A stretch of 64,000 bases of DNA. It comes from Tetraselmis striata. Lineage: Eukaryota > Chlorophyta > Chlorodendrophyceae > Chlorodendrales > Chlorodendraceae. Made by a program: the position numbers and the translations under genes. The notes under the pieces were generated by a model, which was not told the origin of the DNA, did no database searches, and saw only the letters and a program-made list of their open reading frames with translations. The stretch spans positions 124,001 through 188,000 of the forward strand of contig VCJN01002344.1 in the NCBI GenBank assembly GCA_006384855.1, in the 5' to 3' direction. Numbering within the stretch: position 1 is the first letter of the stretch; every line of letters starts with the position of its first letter. Shown in pieces: positions 1 through 11,038 of this stretch.

Positions 1-2066
1 GTGGGCTGCTCCGGGGGCGCGCTCTGTTGCTGCTCCGCGCTGGTCGATGGCTACCATTGCGTCTGCGACCGCTCCGCGCCTCGGTGGTACGTGCTCGAAC
101 CCTGGGGGGGGGGGGGGGGGGGGGGCGTCGCGGACCTGGGGTGCGATCTGAGTTGCTGGGGTCGCTAGAAGTGGCAGTTGAACTGGGTCTGCCGGTGGTG
201 GGGCTGGCGATGTGTCGGCAAGGCGCCTCTCGGTTGGTGCCGGGGTTGGCGCGGCCTTGATCTTCCCGCACACTGTCGACACGGTCTTGCGCCACTGGTC
301 TGTTATGTCGGTGCTGCGGGTGCGACCGATGATGCTGTGGTGGTGGGCGGTCAGCTGCAGGGTGAGGGTGTAGATTGGGCGTCCGGTGGCTCGCAGGGCG
401 AGGGACGCTAGGGTGGTCTTCCATGCCTTCTTTCGCAGGCCCATCGCTGCGCGTCGGATCTGGTTGTGACCGGTGTTGCCTCCCAGTTCTCCCGCCTCCC
501 CGATCGTTTGGCTGAAGGGGTGGATGAGCAGCGCCGAGGGGTCGAACTCGGACTCTGTGAGGTAGATGACGATGGTGCGGAGGCGTATCGCCCGCAGTAG
601 CGCGACAGGGGAGGTGAGGGCCATTGCCAAGCGCAGTGTGTCAGCGAACTCCTCGTCTTCTTTGCCGAGGGAGATGGCGCAGAGGTTGTCGTCTCCCACG
701 CGCAGCAGTGTCGGTTCGGTGTGGTGGAGGTACATCTCGACGCCGGCAGCTGTCATGGTGTCCGTCAGCCACTGCGCGTGTTGCAGCTCCGGGAGTGTGT
801 TGGTGCGCTGTCTGATGGTAGCTGCGATTTTCTCCGCCAGCTGCTCAACCGTCGGCAGCGCCAGGTTGGCCAGGGGGCCGGTGCATATCGCTCTGGCCGT
901 CAATGCGCATCGGAAGGACCGTTTGGATAGTGCCGGGGGCAGTACTCCTGGGAGTGGGGTGGTTGGCTGGTCCTCTCGGTCCTCGCTGTGTTCTAATGTG
1001 ACTTGGATCGCTACTCGGCCCTGCGACTGGTCGCCAAACGGCAGCGCCAGTACTGCGTCGCGGCACACGTCCTGGATTAGGCGCGCCGCTTCAGGTTTAG
1101 AGGTTTTGAGGCGCACCGAGTCGGCTGAGCGGCGGGCTTTCCATACCTCGCGGACCTCCAGGAGGGCAAGTAGTGTGCGGATCGGGGGGCGGATGACGGC
1201 GTCGTCCGCGTCAGTGTTGGCCTCGTACTCGGCCCATGCTCGCACTCAAGCGAGTGCCAGAACGTCTGCTGGTGTCGCCGCCGGTTGGTCTGTCGCCGCT
1301 TCGCTCGGCTGGGGTTGTCGTACGTTGGGAGGAGGCCTCCGCCAAGCGCAACCACATGTCGGCCTCCGTGATGCCTTGAGGTGTGGAGCTCCGAGGAGGC
1401 GGGTGGAGCAGCGGCGGCCCTGGCGTTCGAGGATCGCTGTGCCCTCTCCTCTCCATTGCGTGTGTAGAACGCTCACTGTTGTTTCTCTGCGGGCCAGTCG
1501 TAGGATGACGGACCCGGTGGTGGTGGGGAGCCTAATGCCGCTCGGTGCAGCGGGGTCGGCGGCGATGGGTTTGGGGGGGCGGCGCGTCACCACTCTGACG
1601 TATGCTGGTAGTATTTGAACTCCGATTTTGGGGCTGAGGGTGCGGATCAGGTTCGTCACAGTAGTCCGGCCGCGCGACTCCTCGTCCATGGCTTGGTGCT
1701 GGGCCACCAGATCGCCGAACAATAGGGCCACATGGGGGGCATCGTCCGTGCCGGCTGGGAAGCCGGTGAGGAGTAGGTGGGATGGACGTTGTAGCACGCG
1801 TATGTGGCGGCGGGTTGCTGGTAGGAGTTGGGTGCTTGCGAATTTTTTTGCAGTTACGACCGTGCGGATCGCTGGTTGTTGTACTCCGCCGCCTCGTTGC
1901 GCGGCCAGAAAGGTGCGCCGGCCCCGGAGTCATGTTGCTCCTCAGATATGTCTGTGTCCATGCTGGCTGTGGTGGTGTCCTCCTGGAGGGCCTGCTCTTC
2001 ACGCCATTGTGGGCGCAAGCCGGCAGTTGGCATGGTGGTGGGTCGTCCGGTCGTCGGACGGTCCAC
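1..2066 (-). pseudogene. ORF1/gag-like reading frame of a probable retroelement, broken, runs off window
   Basis: Read on the minus strand from an ATG at 2066 there is a short frame rich in acidic and Gln residues (to about 1870). A one-base shift then leads into a second frame containing the stretch LLLTGFPAG. That frame continues through a single in-frame TGA at 1244-1246 and stays open, without another stop, to the window edge: more than 400 further codons. The protein is basic and Pro/Ala-rich near its C-terminal side, where the 22-bp poly-G run at 104-125 encodes a poly-Pro stretch. I recognise no catalytic domain. Length, composition and the setting among retroelement debris suggest a nucleic-acid-binding ORF1 or Gag-like protein, but this is inference. 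The in-frame TGA most simply replaces a CGA Arg codon. The 350-codon frame on the opposite strand (566-1618) is an antisense shadow. Confidence 0.5.
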
Positions 2067-2149
2067 CGTTCCGCAGGAGGGTCAGGCTACCAGTACCAGT
2101 AGCCGCGCCGGCTCGCCCGAATTTAGTACATACTCAGTACTTCGCCCGG

Positions 2150-3225
2150 TGTCAAGGGCCGGCTGCAAAGTGAGAAGCACGCCGTCGCATAGCCAGCTCC
2201 CGACTGAAAGCTGCGTTGTACCGGGCCCATGGCCTCCCGCGCATCCGCACCCACCTGCACGAGAGCGTGGGCGGAGGCCAGGCGCACCAGCACGGAGCCG
2301 ACGCCAACGGGTGTACTCGCAGCGGCTCGCCGGTCTTCGCCCGCTCCTCGCGCGCAGCGGGGTCGTCCTTGTGGAGCGCAAAGACGGAGCCACTCGCCAA
2401 GAAAGCCGCAGTGCGCGAGTGGCACCGCCCCGCCAGGCAGCGGTTCACCCACATGCGCCATGAAGGTACGTCTAGGTCCCTGATGTGCTCTCAACGCCAC
2501 CAGTCCACATGCCCAACGGAAAGGCGGGGAGCACGGCGCAGAACCCGCGCGCCTCTGGTCCTCCCCCCACCGCCGAACCTAATCCACATTGCCACCCCAC
2601 GACGGCGGCGCCCGCCGCAAGTCCGGCGGCTCCTCGGGAGGGGAGTACTTTGGGGTCGGTGGGAGCACGAGGCGGGTGGAGGGCTTCAAGGACAGGGAGC
2701 GCCGCGGCGGCGTCATGCACCATACTGAGGTCGGCGGTGTCCAGCGCCCGGCGAGCGCGGCGCAATTCCTGCACAGCGGTGAGTTTCGCCGCCCGGTACT
2801 ACCCTTCTGGGGTTGAGGACCGCGGCCGCCTCGGAAAATCCGCTTTAACGGTGGTCTACATCTTCGCGGTGTTACTTCTTGTAGTGCGCAACTTCTCAAG
2901 TGGTCCTTCCGCCCCGACTTCATGCTTCCTTCGTGGGCAGTCCGCCTAGGCTCTTCGGAACGTTGTTGCTGGCCAGCCCGCTGAGTTCCGCCATCACTTG
3001 TCGCGCACGCGGCGGGGGTTGTTGCAGCGAGTTTCTCCTTGCGTGCATGGTACCTTGGGCGTCATTCTCTTTGCCGGGGTACATACGGCCAAGTCTAATG
3101 CGTTTGCCCGTGCTCATTCCGCACCCTCTTCTGGTGCTGCTTTCACCGCGCAATCGCTGTAGTGGACGTTTCCCATTTCCTTTACGGGTGGTTTCCTGAT
3201 CGCCTTTTACAGCTAGCTCATGAAA
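2150..3225 (+). mobile_element. Family A retrotransposon fragment with inverted 5' half (twin-priming structure)
   Basis: From about 2791 to 3225 the plus strand matches the 3' end of family A (compare 38910-39160 and the inverted copy 11050-11800). It holds the endonuclease-domain block GRLGKSALTVVYIF and then the 3' tail ending GCTAGCTCATG. From about 2790 down to 2150 the minus strand matches a more 5' part of the same family (compare 36000-36620 on the plus strand, including VGADAREAMGPVQRS). The two halves point away from the junction at about 2791, and the intervening 2.3 kb of the element is missing. This is the layout left by twin priming during target-primed reverse transcription. 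Both halves carry frameshifts. No target duplication could be identified. Confidence 0.75.
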
Positions 3226-4283
3226 CTACATATTACATTACATTTGTTTCCACCCGTAGGTACCGCCGCCAGTACGCACTGTTTGCGAGATGTATTATTG
3301 CTCCTGCTGCGCTGCGCTCCTTTTTGTTTTTCCGCCTCCGGGGCAGGACTGGCACCAGTGAAAGCCTTGCAGCGTCTCTACGACGGCCGTTTAGGGAGCG
3401 ATCCAAAAAACCTTGAAGCCCTTGGCAGGCGACACTACGTTATATATAGTCAACAAGCAAATTGCCCAAGCATTCTGCAAGACTAGCGACTAATTGAAGG
3501 CCAAAACAGAATTTCCAACACTGTTGGATTACCGCCGTCTAAAACACCGCCATAAAAGTACCCGGCACTTACCCCGAAAGGTCCGCCTTTCGTGGCGTCT
3601 GGGCGTCGGCGTTTTCCTGCGCTCCTGCTACTACTGCTTGCTCGTTTAAAACCCTTGCTAGGGTTGTAGTACGGATGTCGACAAACTGTCGTTCAGCAAG
3701 CAGCACGCTGCTGGGCCTTGTCGGACAGGTGCTGATGACGAGCTGCAGAGGACAGTAAGGTAACTGCCGCAAGGGGTCACGGCAAGCGGAGCTCTACTGG
3801 GACTAGTGACTCTTCTAACTTTGCAACCGTTGAGGGTGCTGAACGCCATTTGATCCAACCGCAACTGCATAGGGGGTCTATGTTGGCGCTGGCACAGGCT
3901 GACTACGCGCCGCGCTCGGCCGCCGAGGCGCAAACATGGTCCGAGTCATGGCTTCAGACTTTCGTGCCCTGCGCGCAATAAACCCGTCGCCATGCCTCCA
4001 CTGACTTGCGAATATACCTTATCATGCTATACCATATGCTGCCTGAAATCAATCCGAAGAAATTTGACGGCGTGATGCCGATGTTTTGTTGTATGAACTC
4101 GTAGAAAGCCGCTTATTTCCCAGTTGTTTGCAATCCTTACAGACAACCCAAAACATAACAAAGCAGCAGGAACTGCTCGTCATCCGGACCCTAAAGGTAG
4201 CATGCGTTTTTTGGCACATCAAGCAGATTGTGAAACATATTGGGTGGTACAGATATAGTTTCCTGCCTGGATATGTGATTCAG
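3226..4283. other. No recognised gene or repeat
   Basis: Short overlapping ORFs on both strands show no family resemblance. The stretch is less GC-rich than the retroelement to its left and probably holds the promoter and the missing 5' exon or exons of the J-domain gene that follows. No in-frame ATG precedes the J-domain exon. Confidence 0.4.
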
Positions 4284-5279
4284 GCGCGTGATCATTATGA
4301 GGTCCTCCAAGTTGGACGATCAGCCTCTCGAGAACAAGTGAAGAAAGCTTTCAGGTATGGTGAATCTCTGGGGTAGTGGAGGAGAAACACGCACGGCTGG
4401 CATCAGCCACAACCTGCAGGGTTGATAAATGCAAGGATTGATAAACTTACCTGGTATGTGCCAAAAATCAGGGACCTTGCACTTCAGCTTCATCCAGACA
4501 AGAATACAGCCACTGGCAGTGAGGATGCGTTCAAGGTATCGTGACCATGAGAGCAGCATTACATGCAGACTGTAGTTGGGATTCTTGTGGTGGAGATCGT
4601 ATGTGTGGGCCTGCGTGCTGATGTTGTGAGGGGGGGGGGGGGGGGGGGGGGGCGCGCGGGGAAAGAAGACAGGAGGTCTTGAAAGTGCGTTTGGATGCAG
4701 GTGGCTACTGCAGCCTACAACTGCCTAAGTGACCCAGCGAAGCGCTCAGTATATGACAGGTGACCACCTGCCCATGGAGTGTTATGCCTGTCGTGCCTGG
4801 ATGAGGAAGACGAGAAGAAGTTTGATATGGAGATGCAATGTGGGTGCGCAAGCAGGTGGGCTCTTGGTCAAGCACCAACGTTTGCATCTCAGTCATCTAG
4901 GTCCAGCAGTCGCACCACGACAGCAGTCCCAACAGCGCCCAAAGGAACCAAGTCATCATTCAACCCGAGAAACTACTGCAAAGACGTGATGCTCAGGTGC
5001 TGCTGCATTGTGGATGGGCCAGATGGCAAGAAGAAGTTCAGCTGGCCACTATGCCTTGTTGATTCTGCGCCATTGGTGATCCTGGGAATGCTTATTCTGA
5101 TCTAATTCTTACTCCTCAATTAGCGACCCACACATCGATCGACAGCGTGCTGCAGAAACCTAACGCACGTAAGGATATCAATTGAGGAGGGCTTCAAACG
5201 TAACAAATGCAAGAGCTTTGCAGCTGCCTGCATGGAGAGTATAAATGCTGCAGGGTCATATGTCTGGTTTGTAAGGTAA
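4284..5279 (+). CDS. J-domain (DnaJ/Hsp40-type) protein, multi-exon, 5' end unresolved
   Basis: J-domain proteins stimulate the ATPase of Hsp70 chaperones. The exons read DHYEVLQVGRSASREQVKKA (4284-4354), then LALQLHPDKN with the diagnostic HPD motif (4472-4535), then AYNCLSDPAKRSVYD (4701-4759). This is the order of helices II-IV of a J domain. Junctions fit GT-AG introns of 117-165 bp and keep the frame. A fourth exon starts about 4901 and ends either at a TAA at 5103-5105 or, with a 48-bp intron (5076-5123), at a TAA at 5277-5279. I prefer the longer form because 5124-5279 stays open and reads like coding sequence (RISIEEGFKRNK). The N-terminal exon and start codon are not identified. The second intron contains a 23-bp poly-G run (4630-4652). 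Which Hsp70 it serves is unknown. Confidence 0.75.
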
Positions 5280-5510
5280 AATATCTCAGTGTTCACATAC
5301 AAGATAGCAAATGAGCGTCACCACAGCGGAAAAAGGCTGCAGAGCAGAGTGCTACTCGCTAGGAGTGCATGGATATGCGCTAGCTTGAGTTGCTTGAATC
5401 TAGTTGAACGCACACAAGCAAGCCACACCTGCATTGTCTATACGGCAACAGTACTGCCCCGAGATGCCAGCACAGTACCTATTCAACTACAGGCTGCATC
5501 CACCCAGCTC

Positions 5511-8056
5511 TTAGCCGCCAATTTTGATCATAGACCGATTCTTGGTCCGTGCCAACTCAAACATCCCTGCATGAGCTGCCTTCTTTCGATTCACAGCTGC
5601 AGAAATTATCATCCGCAGCTCCTCATCAGACGCTCCCTCACTGCGGACACGAACATGCGTCAGCACATTTGCCTTTTGCTACATTATTTCAGTACAGCTT
5701 GATCTGGGATACTTGATGTGGATAGGGCGGGGGGGGGGGGGGGGGGGGGGGGGGGTACCGCATTGCATCACGTAGGCTAACTTCGTTAGCTCCAAACAGG
5801 CACACTTTAAGATTGCCGTCTGCCATGAGGCGAATCCTGCAAAAAAAACACATTGGCAGTTCTCACTATCACGCATATTCATTAGGTGCAGCAGCATCAT
5901 GTGACACGGTCATGCAGGAGCACATGTGAAATTCTATGCACATGCATGAGAAGCTCTCGAGCTGATTGTTTGCCCGATGTCCGTCTCCAGTTGACAAGCT
6001 AAAGGTGCATCCGACATGGACAGCCATGCCATGCCATCACACAAAAACGCTGAGCGGCTCACCTGTTGCAGTCACTGCAGAAGTTGGACGTCATTGAGGT
6101 GATGAATGAGACGGTCCCAGTGAATCCATTCACTCGGAAATTCTTGGCAACCTCCCCCTTGGGATCATTGCACCGCTCAATGCCTTCAGGGAAGGCCCTA
6201 TTCACACGCTCCAGCATCTCCTTGTACGATACCTGTGAGGCGTGTGAGGTGAAGTTGCATCAGATGTTTAACCAGCAGGACATTACAGAGGTGGGGGGGT
6301 TCAGATTCTCACTATATTTGGCCCACTGACCATCTTTGACTTGGACCACACATTTCCGTCGAATGGCATGTATTCAATAAACCTGATGTTGATGGGCTTG
6401 TGGCGTGTCATCTCCACAAAGTCGGCAATCTCATCATCATTCTTGCCCCGCATAAGAACAACATTCACCTGCAGGCATCATTAGTTCAGTTGAAATGATG
6501 CATCGCGCATTGATATAGAATTTGGCTTTGAAGTACAGAATGAATATTGAGGTTGTGCAGTGAACAACGCTGCGAGAACAATGCTTCAAGGGGCGAGTCG
6601 GATAAGGGGAGAGGAGCTGCACACCTTGACCGGGCTGTAGCCCAGCTGAACAGCTCTATCAATCGCATCAACAACTCGCTTGTGCCCACGTCGCCTGGTC
6701 ATTATCTCAAATTTGTGAGGGTCTAGTGTGTCCAGGCTGATGTTGAGTAGATCAATGCCTGCATACGAAGGCGATGTCACATGCCACACATTTGCGCAGC
6801 AGCATTTGCCGCCAGGCTTTATGCTGCAAACTATGCTTGACAATGTGGCAAGACAATACAGATGATGCTGCACCCACCAGCTTCTTGCAGTGCTGGCAGC
6901 TGTTTCTTCAACACCAGGCCATTCGTCGTAATGCCGATGTGTTTGAGGCCTGGACATTCGGCAGTACTACTCAACTCACATAACAATCGCCCCCCATTAA
7001 GAATTACCATGCACTGCGTTTTAATTCGTGTAATACATTCCATCCATAACAGTTTTTAAGGTCACCTGGAAAGGTCTTCATTTCTTTTACAAGATGTCCC
7101 AGACCCTCACGGATCGTGGGCTCGCCGCCAGTGAGGCGGATCTTGTCCACCCCGGCGTCTACAAACATGCGTGTCTGCAAATTGGGTCAGGCCAAGCAAC
7201 ACGATGAGCAAGATGGCGGGAGGGCAGTAGCTGGGAGGTTTGGATTTGGCTCATGCGGGTGCGGACATTCATGTACGGCTTACCAGGCGGAGAATCTCGG
7301 CGGTGGTCAGAACCTCCGCCTTCGGCGTCAGTTCGATGCCCTCCTCTGGCATGCAGTACTGGCACCTTAGGTTGCACTTCTCTGTGAGAGAAATTCTGAG
7401 GTAGGTATGCCTCCTCCTGCAGTACGCGAGACAATGAGTTTGCCCAGCCCCCGTCGGATCAGCCCGACACTAACACACTGCAATTGTTCCACCACCCATG
7501 CGGTGTGGCAGAGCGCCAGTTACCCGAAGGTGTCGGTCAGAACTTGTGTCCCGCTCTCCCTCTCTTGCCGCTGCACAGCGCGGGCTACCGCCAGGAGATC
7601 CCGCCAGCTCGGAGCGCTGTCTTCGTCTCGATCCTCTACCATATCACTTGCAATCTCCCGGCCATGTCGAGCACTTGGAGCGGACGCACTGCCGCAGGCC
7701 GAACCGCCACGGCTCGCGGGTTTCTCGCCCGCCGAGGAGCTGGACGCATCAATGGCTGACTTCGCCCGCTCCATCTCCATCCACCGCCGAGCGGGCGCAG
7801 CCTGATACGCGCGATCAATGTCTGATAGGGGCCTGTCTTCTTGCTGGGCACGCTCTGGCATGCTTGCAAACACCCGCGTGGGCGGGATGAGAGCTGGAGG
7901 GGAGAAACTGCCGGAGCTCGATGGCGGCGTGCACGTGACTTTGCCCCAGCCGACGCCGGTCGCCACAAGCTGCGCTCCGTCACCGGCCAGGCAGTGCTGC
8001 GCCACTCGCGCGACAAGCGCGAGCGGCCTGCGTCGTCTGACTGCTCCGAGGCCCAT
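5511..8056 (-). CDS. CNX2: GTP 3',8-cyclase, molybdenum-cofactor biosynthesis (MoaA/CNX2/MOCS1A type), nine exons, 498 aa
   Basis: This radical-SAM enzyme makes the first Moco intermediate from GTP and in plants acts in mitochondria. Exons on the minus strand: 8056-7524, 7416-7284, 7174-7066, 6949-6878, 6758-6625, 6468-6331, 6232-6063, 5836-5759, 5640-5511. Every junction is GT-AG and the spliced frame is continuous (1497 nt). The radical-SAM cluster is CNLRCQYC (C192, C196, C199), followed by LTGGEPT (about 236-242). The C-terminal cluster is C425, C428 and C442 (FCSDCNR...KVC), and the protein ends in the family's double glycine (IGG, 496-498), needed for activity in this family. Exon 1 encodes about 175 residues before the catalytic core, starting [14 protein letters not shown], basic and Ser/Ala/Arg-rich, consistent with a long organelle-targeting region. 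Intron 8 contains a 27-bp poly-G run on the plus strand (5729-5755). No defects were seen; it appears functional. Confidence 0.95.
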
Positions 8057-8299
8057 GTTGACAACTGGTGCTCACCTGCTTAGACCGATGACAGCAGCCG
8101 CGCCGCCCTGCCTGGTGAGAGTAGACAATGACAGCACGTCGCTGGCCAGCATGTGCTACCCATACACTACCGGTAAGGAATAAGGGCGAGCTGTTTTGCG
8201 TCTTTAGCCTGTAGGTCGTACCCGTACTGGTACCAGAAATCCTTACACCGCTAGGCGGTAGTGGGCGCCGCTTTTTTGTTGGGCGCGGCTTGCTGTATA

Positions 8300-8386
8300 T
8301 GATGAATACATGAGCCAGCTGCAAAATTCAGGAAATCCATAGAGAAATCCAGAAGAAAATCCAGCTACGGGCCACCAGAGGCGGCT
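8300..8386 (-). repeat. 3'-tail fragment of the family C repeat
   Basis: Read on the minus strand this gives CCGTAGCTGGATTTTCTTCT, a run of GGATTTCT-type repeats, then the end GCTGGCTCATGTA. It matches the ends of the family C copies at about 9500-9575 (+) and 63176-63240 (-). It looks like a severely 5'-truncated insertion. Confidence 0.7.
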
Positions 8387-8713
8387 TGCTGTATTGATCT
8401 CTTTAGTACTCCAGAATAGTTACATGAGCTACCTGCAAAAGGCAGTTCTTTTTATACTGCTTTCATAAGTAATCCTTAAGCGGTGGATTTAGAACTGGCC
8501 GTTTTGCAATTCACACATGTTGCCTGTACTGTACAATTTTAGTGGCGGCTGTCTTCAACTTCAGTACTGCTGCTTTCCGGATTTGTTAAGGCCTTTTGTA
8601 ATTCACACCAGAACCACCGCAAGGGGGGTATTCGTTGTAGTGTAGTGTACTCTACGACTGCGGTTACGGGTAGCGACGATATACTACCGCCGCGGTAAAT
8701 CTCTAATTAATTA
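8387..8713. other. Intergenic DNA with scattered element-tail motifs
   Basis: No gene was seen. A minus-strand tail motif (TTTTGCAGGTAGCTCATGTAA type) lies at about 8420-8445. TTTGTAATTCACACCAG-type motifs lie on the plus strand at about 8505-8520 and 8595-8620. Both tail types also occur at the 3' ends of longer elements elsewhere in the window. Confidence 0.5.
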
Positions 8714-8792
8714 ATTTTACTTAATTTACCATGATTGCCCTTTTTTTAGGTGATTTCCGATATATCGCCTTGTGCTGCTAGCTCATGTAAAT
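8714..8792 (+). mobile_element. Extreme 3'-end fragment of retrotransposon family A
   Basis: About 75 bp (GGTGATTTCCGATAT, then CTGCTAGCTCATGTAA) matching the minus-strand copy end at 11050-11105. Only the last few dozen bases of the element are present, as expected from premature termination of reverse transcription. Confidence 0.65.
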
Positions 8793-8879
8793 ATATTTTT
8801 CCAATCAAAACTAGCGACTATTGCACGCCTGTATATCGTGCTGTAGCCGACAATAAAACGACAATGCACACCCACCCGC

Positions 8880-9580
8880 TGCCTAGGTGGAGCCGACGAC
8901 CTTCCTCGGCCCTCTGAATCGCGAGCCCTCCGTCCGCCTCCACTCCCGGATGGGGATGGGGGCGGGGCTCATGCACGGGTGGTACCTTGGTAGCCTTGCT
9001 TGGACCCCCCCATGCTGTCACTGCAGCGGAGCAATGCGAGCTGGACACCGGCGTCCTATGTCGTTGCTGGCCCGGTCAACTTCTCGTTCGCTCTTCATTG
9101 AGCACCCTCTCCCTTCCTGTCCTGTCGGCGCCTCCACATCACATTCGGCCTAGTGCCGCTGTTGGAGTGGCATGGGATGTTGTGATGGGGAGGGAGTTCT
9201 ACGTTCGGCGGAAGGGGACGCGATCGAGGTTGCGGCGGATCCGGCGCCGGAAGGCCCGCGTCGGTTACCCGCCCGTGGCGCCCCGTTCTGGGTTTAACCC
9301 CCCACTTCCGCTCCTTGCTGCGAGACCTCTTCGAAGCTCTTTACCTGTCGGCGCCTCCACATCACATTCGGCCTAGTGCCGCTATTGGAGTGGCCCGGGA
9401 TTGTGTGTTGGGGAGAGCGTCTCCACTGCGTGGAGCGGCGGCTGGCGGGTGGCGATGCTTGGTCGGTGGCTGCCACGGCGGTTCCCGCCTCGGTTTCCCC
9501 GTAGCTGGCTTTCCTTCTGGATTTTCTTCTGGATTTCTGTATGGATTTCTTGAATGTTGCGTCTAGCATATGTAATCATA
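8880..9580 (+). repeat. Family C repeat copy with internal units of about 220 bp
   Basis: The block CACATCACATTCGGCCTAGT appears at about 9134 and 9358 (spacing near 225 bp). Each instance is followed by similar sequence. The copy ends with the CCGTAGCTGGCTTTCCTTCT segment and a tail CTAGCATATGTAA at about 9560-9575. The same family, inverted, occupies 63170-64000. Open frames through it are short and shift between units, so I do not call a protein. The shared 3' tail with family A suggests a retrotransposed element or its non-autonomous derivative. Confidence 0.7.
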
Positions 9581-9777
9581 TACCGACAATGTCAGTCGTC
9601 CCCTACCCGTATAATAGCACGCAAACTTTCTATACTATAGACTACAATAGTCGAGTAGATTTTAGTAAATAAAGGAAAAACCGAGTAAAACTATAACTGT
9701 CGATTTATCGACTAATGACAAATAATAACCCCTGCAATGTCGATTTACGTGTGTATATATGGTAAGCATTATTCTTA

Positions 9778-10744
9778 GGCCTTTGTGACACGGGACGTGC
9801 TCTCCCGATAGACCGCTCTACCGCCGTAATTTCTACACGCACAGCGCGCCACGACGCAAAAAGTGCAATTCGGCCGTAGAGCGATCACCCCTAGAGCGGT
9901 AGACCGGTCTAGCATTTCGGCGGTAGGGTGGCATCGGTAGCTACCGATGCCACCCCTAGCTCTACCGCTCTACCGCTCTATTTTGAACGCGGAACCCCGT
10001 CGCTGGCGAATCCACCTTCATCGCGCTACCACTCGCCCGCCGCTCCCTGTAGTCCCACCGAAACTTTGCGCGGGCGGTACACGGACTCCACGCCTCAGGG
10101 CCATGGTTGCGCGCCCGGAATCGCCCCGCGAGGAGCCACGGGCGGCCGCCGGTCAAGCGGCCAGTCAAGCGTGTCCTATGTCTCCACCCGGCCGACCTCG
10201 CCCCGTAGTCGTTTGAATCATGCCTATCCCCTTGGCATGTTCGCATCATGAGGGCCACTGCCCGTTCGCCCGCAAACAATGCGCCTTGGCAATGGCGCCA
10301 ACTTGGCGTTTCGGGCGCCGTGGGCGCCGGGCTCCATGCCGTTGTCACGGCGGCACGTCTCGCCATCCGGTGCGCCCAGCGGGGCGCTGCCACCTAGCGT
10401 GTTTCGACCGGAAGGGCATCGCCCCGCTGGCCTTGCTGACCCGTCTCCCTCTAGATCTCATATGTCGCGGGCGGACAGCGCACAACCGACTTGAGCTCAG
10501 GAGACCGAGCAGCAAGTGCGGCTGGTCCTGCGATGCTCGGTAGGGCGGTAGCGGCTAGTTTGACCGGTAGAGCTGTTCCCAAGTCATACCGGTCTGAGGG
10601 GTCTAAAAGGAACTGAAAAAGTGAAGATACTGCATGGTGATTGGCTAATCGCCATTTGCTTTTTGCGACGTGGCGCGCTGTGCGTGTAGAAATTACGGCG
10701 GTAGAGCGGTCTACCGGTAGCGCATGTCCCGTGTCATACAAGCC
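9778..10744. mobile_element. Non-autonomous DNA transposon, PIF/Harbinger-like, copy 1 (967 bp)
   Basis: The ends are inverted repeats of about 75 bp that start GGC(C/T)TTGTRTGACACGGGAC and run through the shared block ACCGCTCTACCGCCGTAAT. The element is flanked by TTA on both sides (9775-9777 and 10745-10747), the 3-bp target duplication typical of PIF/Harbinger transposons. A second copy at 14528-15488 is nearly identical and has its own TTA duplication. Inside, next to the left end, is a perfect 30-bp palindrome at about 9926-9955 (half-site GGGTGGCATCGGTAG). There is no transposase. The 143-codon minus frame is retained in copy 2 only with indels and shows no domain, so I treat it as chance. 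Confidence 0.85.
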
Positions 10745-10747
10745 TTA

Positions 10748-11038
10748 TTGTTACTCGACACCGGACATGACATTATTCATATCCACCGCTGCTCGTACAC
10801 TTATCTGAATAGCGACGACTAGTTTTAAATACTGATGAATGCATGAATTTATATATTGGCGGGCGTGTAAAATGAGAATGATTACATGACAGCAATTAAT
10901 TAATTGTCATGAATAAATATAAACGCTCACGGCCATCGCTCCCTGTACATACCTGGTACTTTGGTGGATGCTGCCGAATGAGCTAGAAATTAATTACTCG
11001 TTCCGGCTGGGCGGGGCGGTGCTGCAGCGGCGGGAGTG
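10748..11038. other. AT-rich spacer, nothing recognised
   Basis: Low-GC sequence with TTAATTAATT-type stretches between a DNA transposon and a retrotransposon insertion. No ORF or repeat was recognised. Confidence 0.4.

Noticed and set aside
566-1618. 350-codon plus-strand ORF
   Set aside because: Arg/Ser-rich and lacking motifs; the opposite strand carries a longer, better-composed frame continuing past its single TGA, so this is an antisense shadow.
9962-10393. 143-codon minus ORF (and its 139-codon counterpart at 14714-15133) in the DNA transposon
   Set aside because: Shared only because the DNA is duplicated; no transposase motif, and three overlapping frames are equally open.
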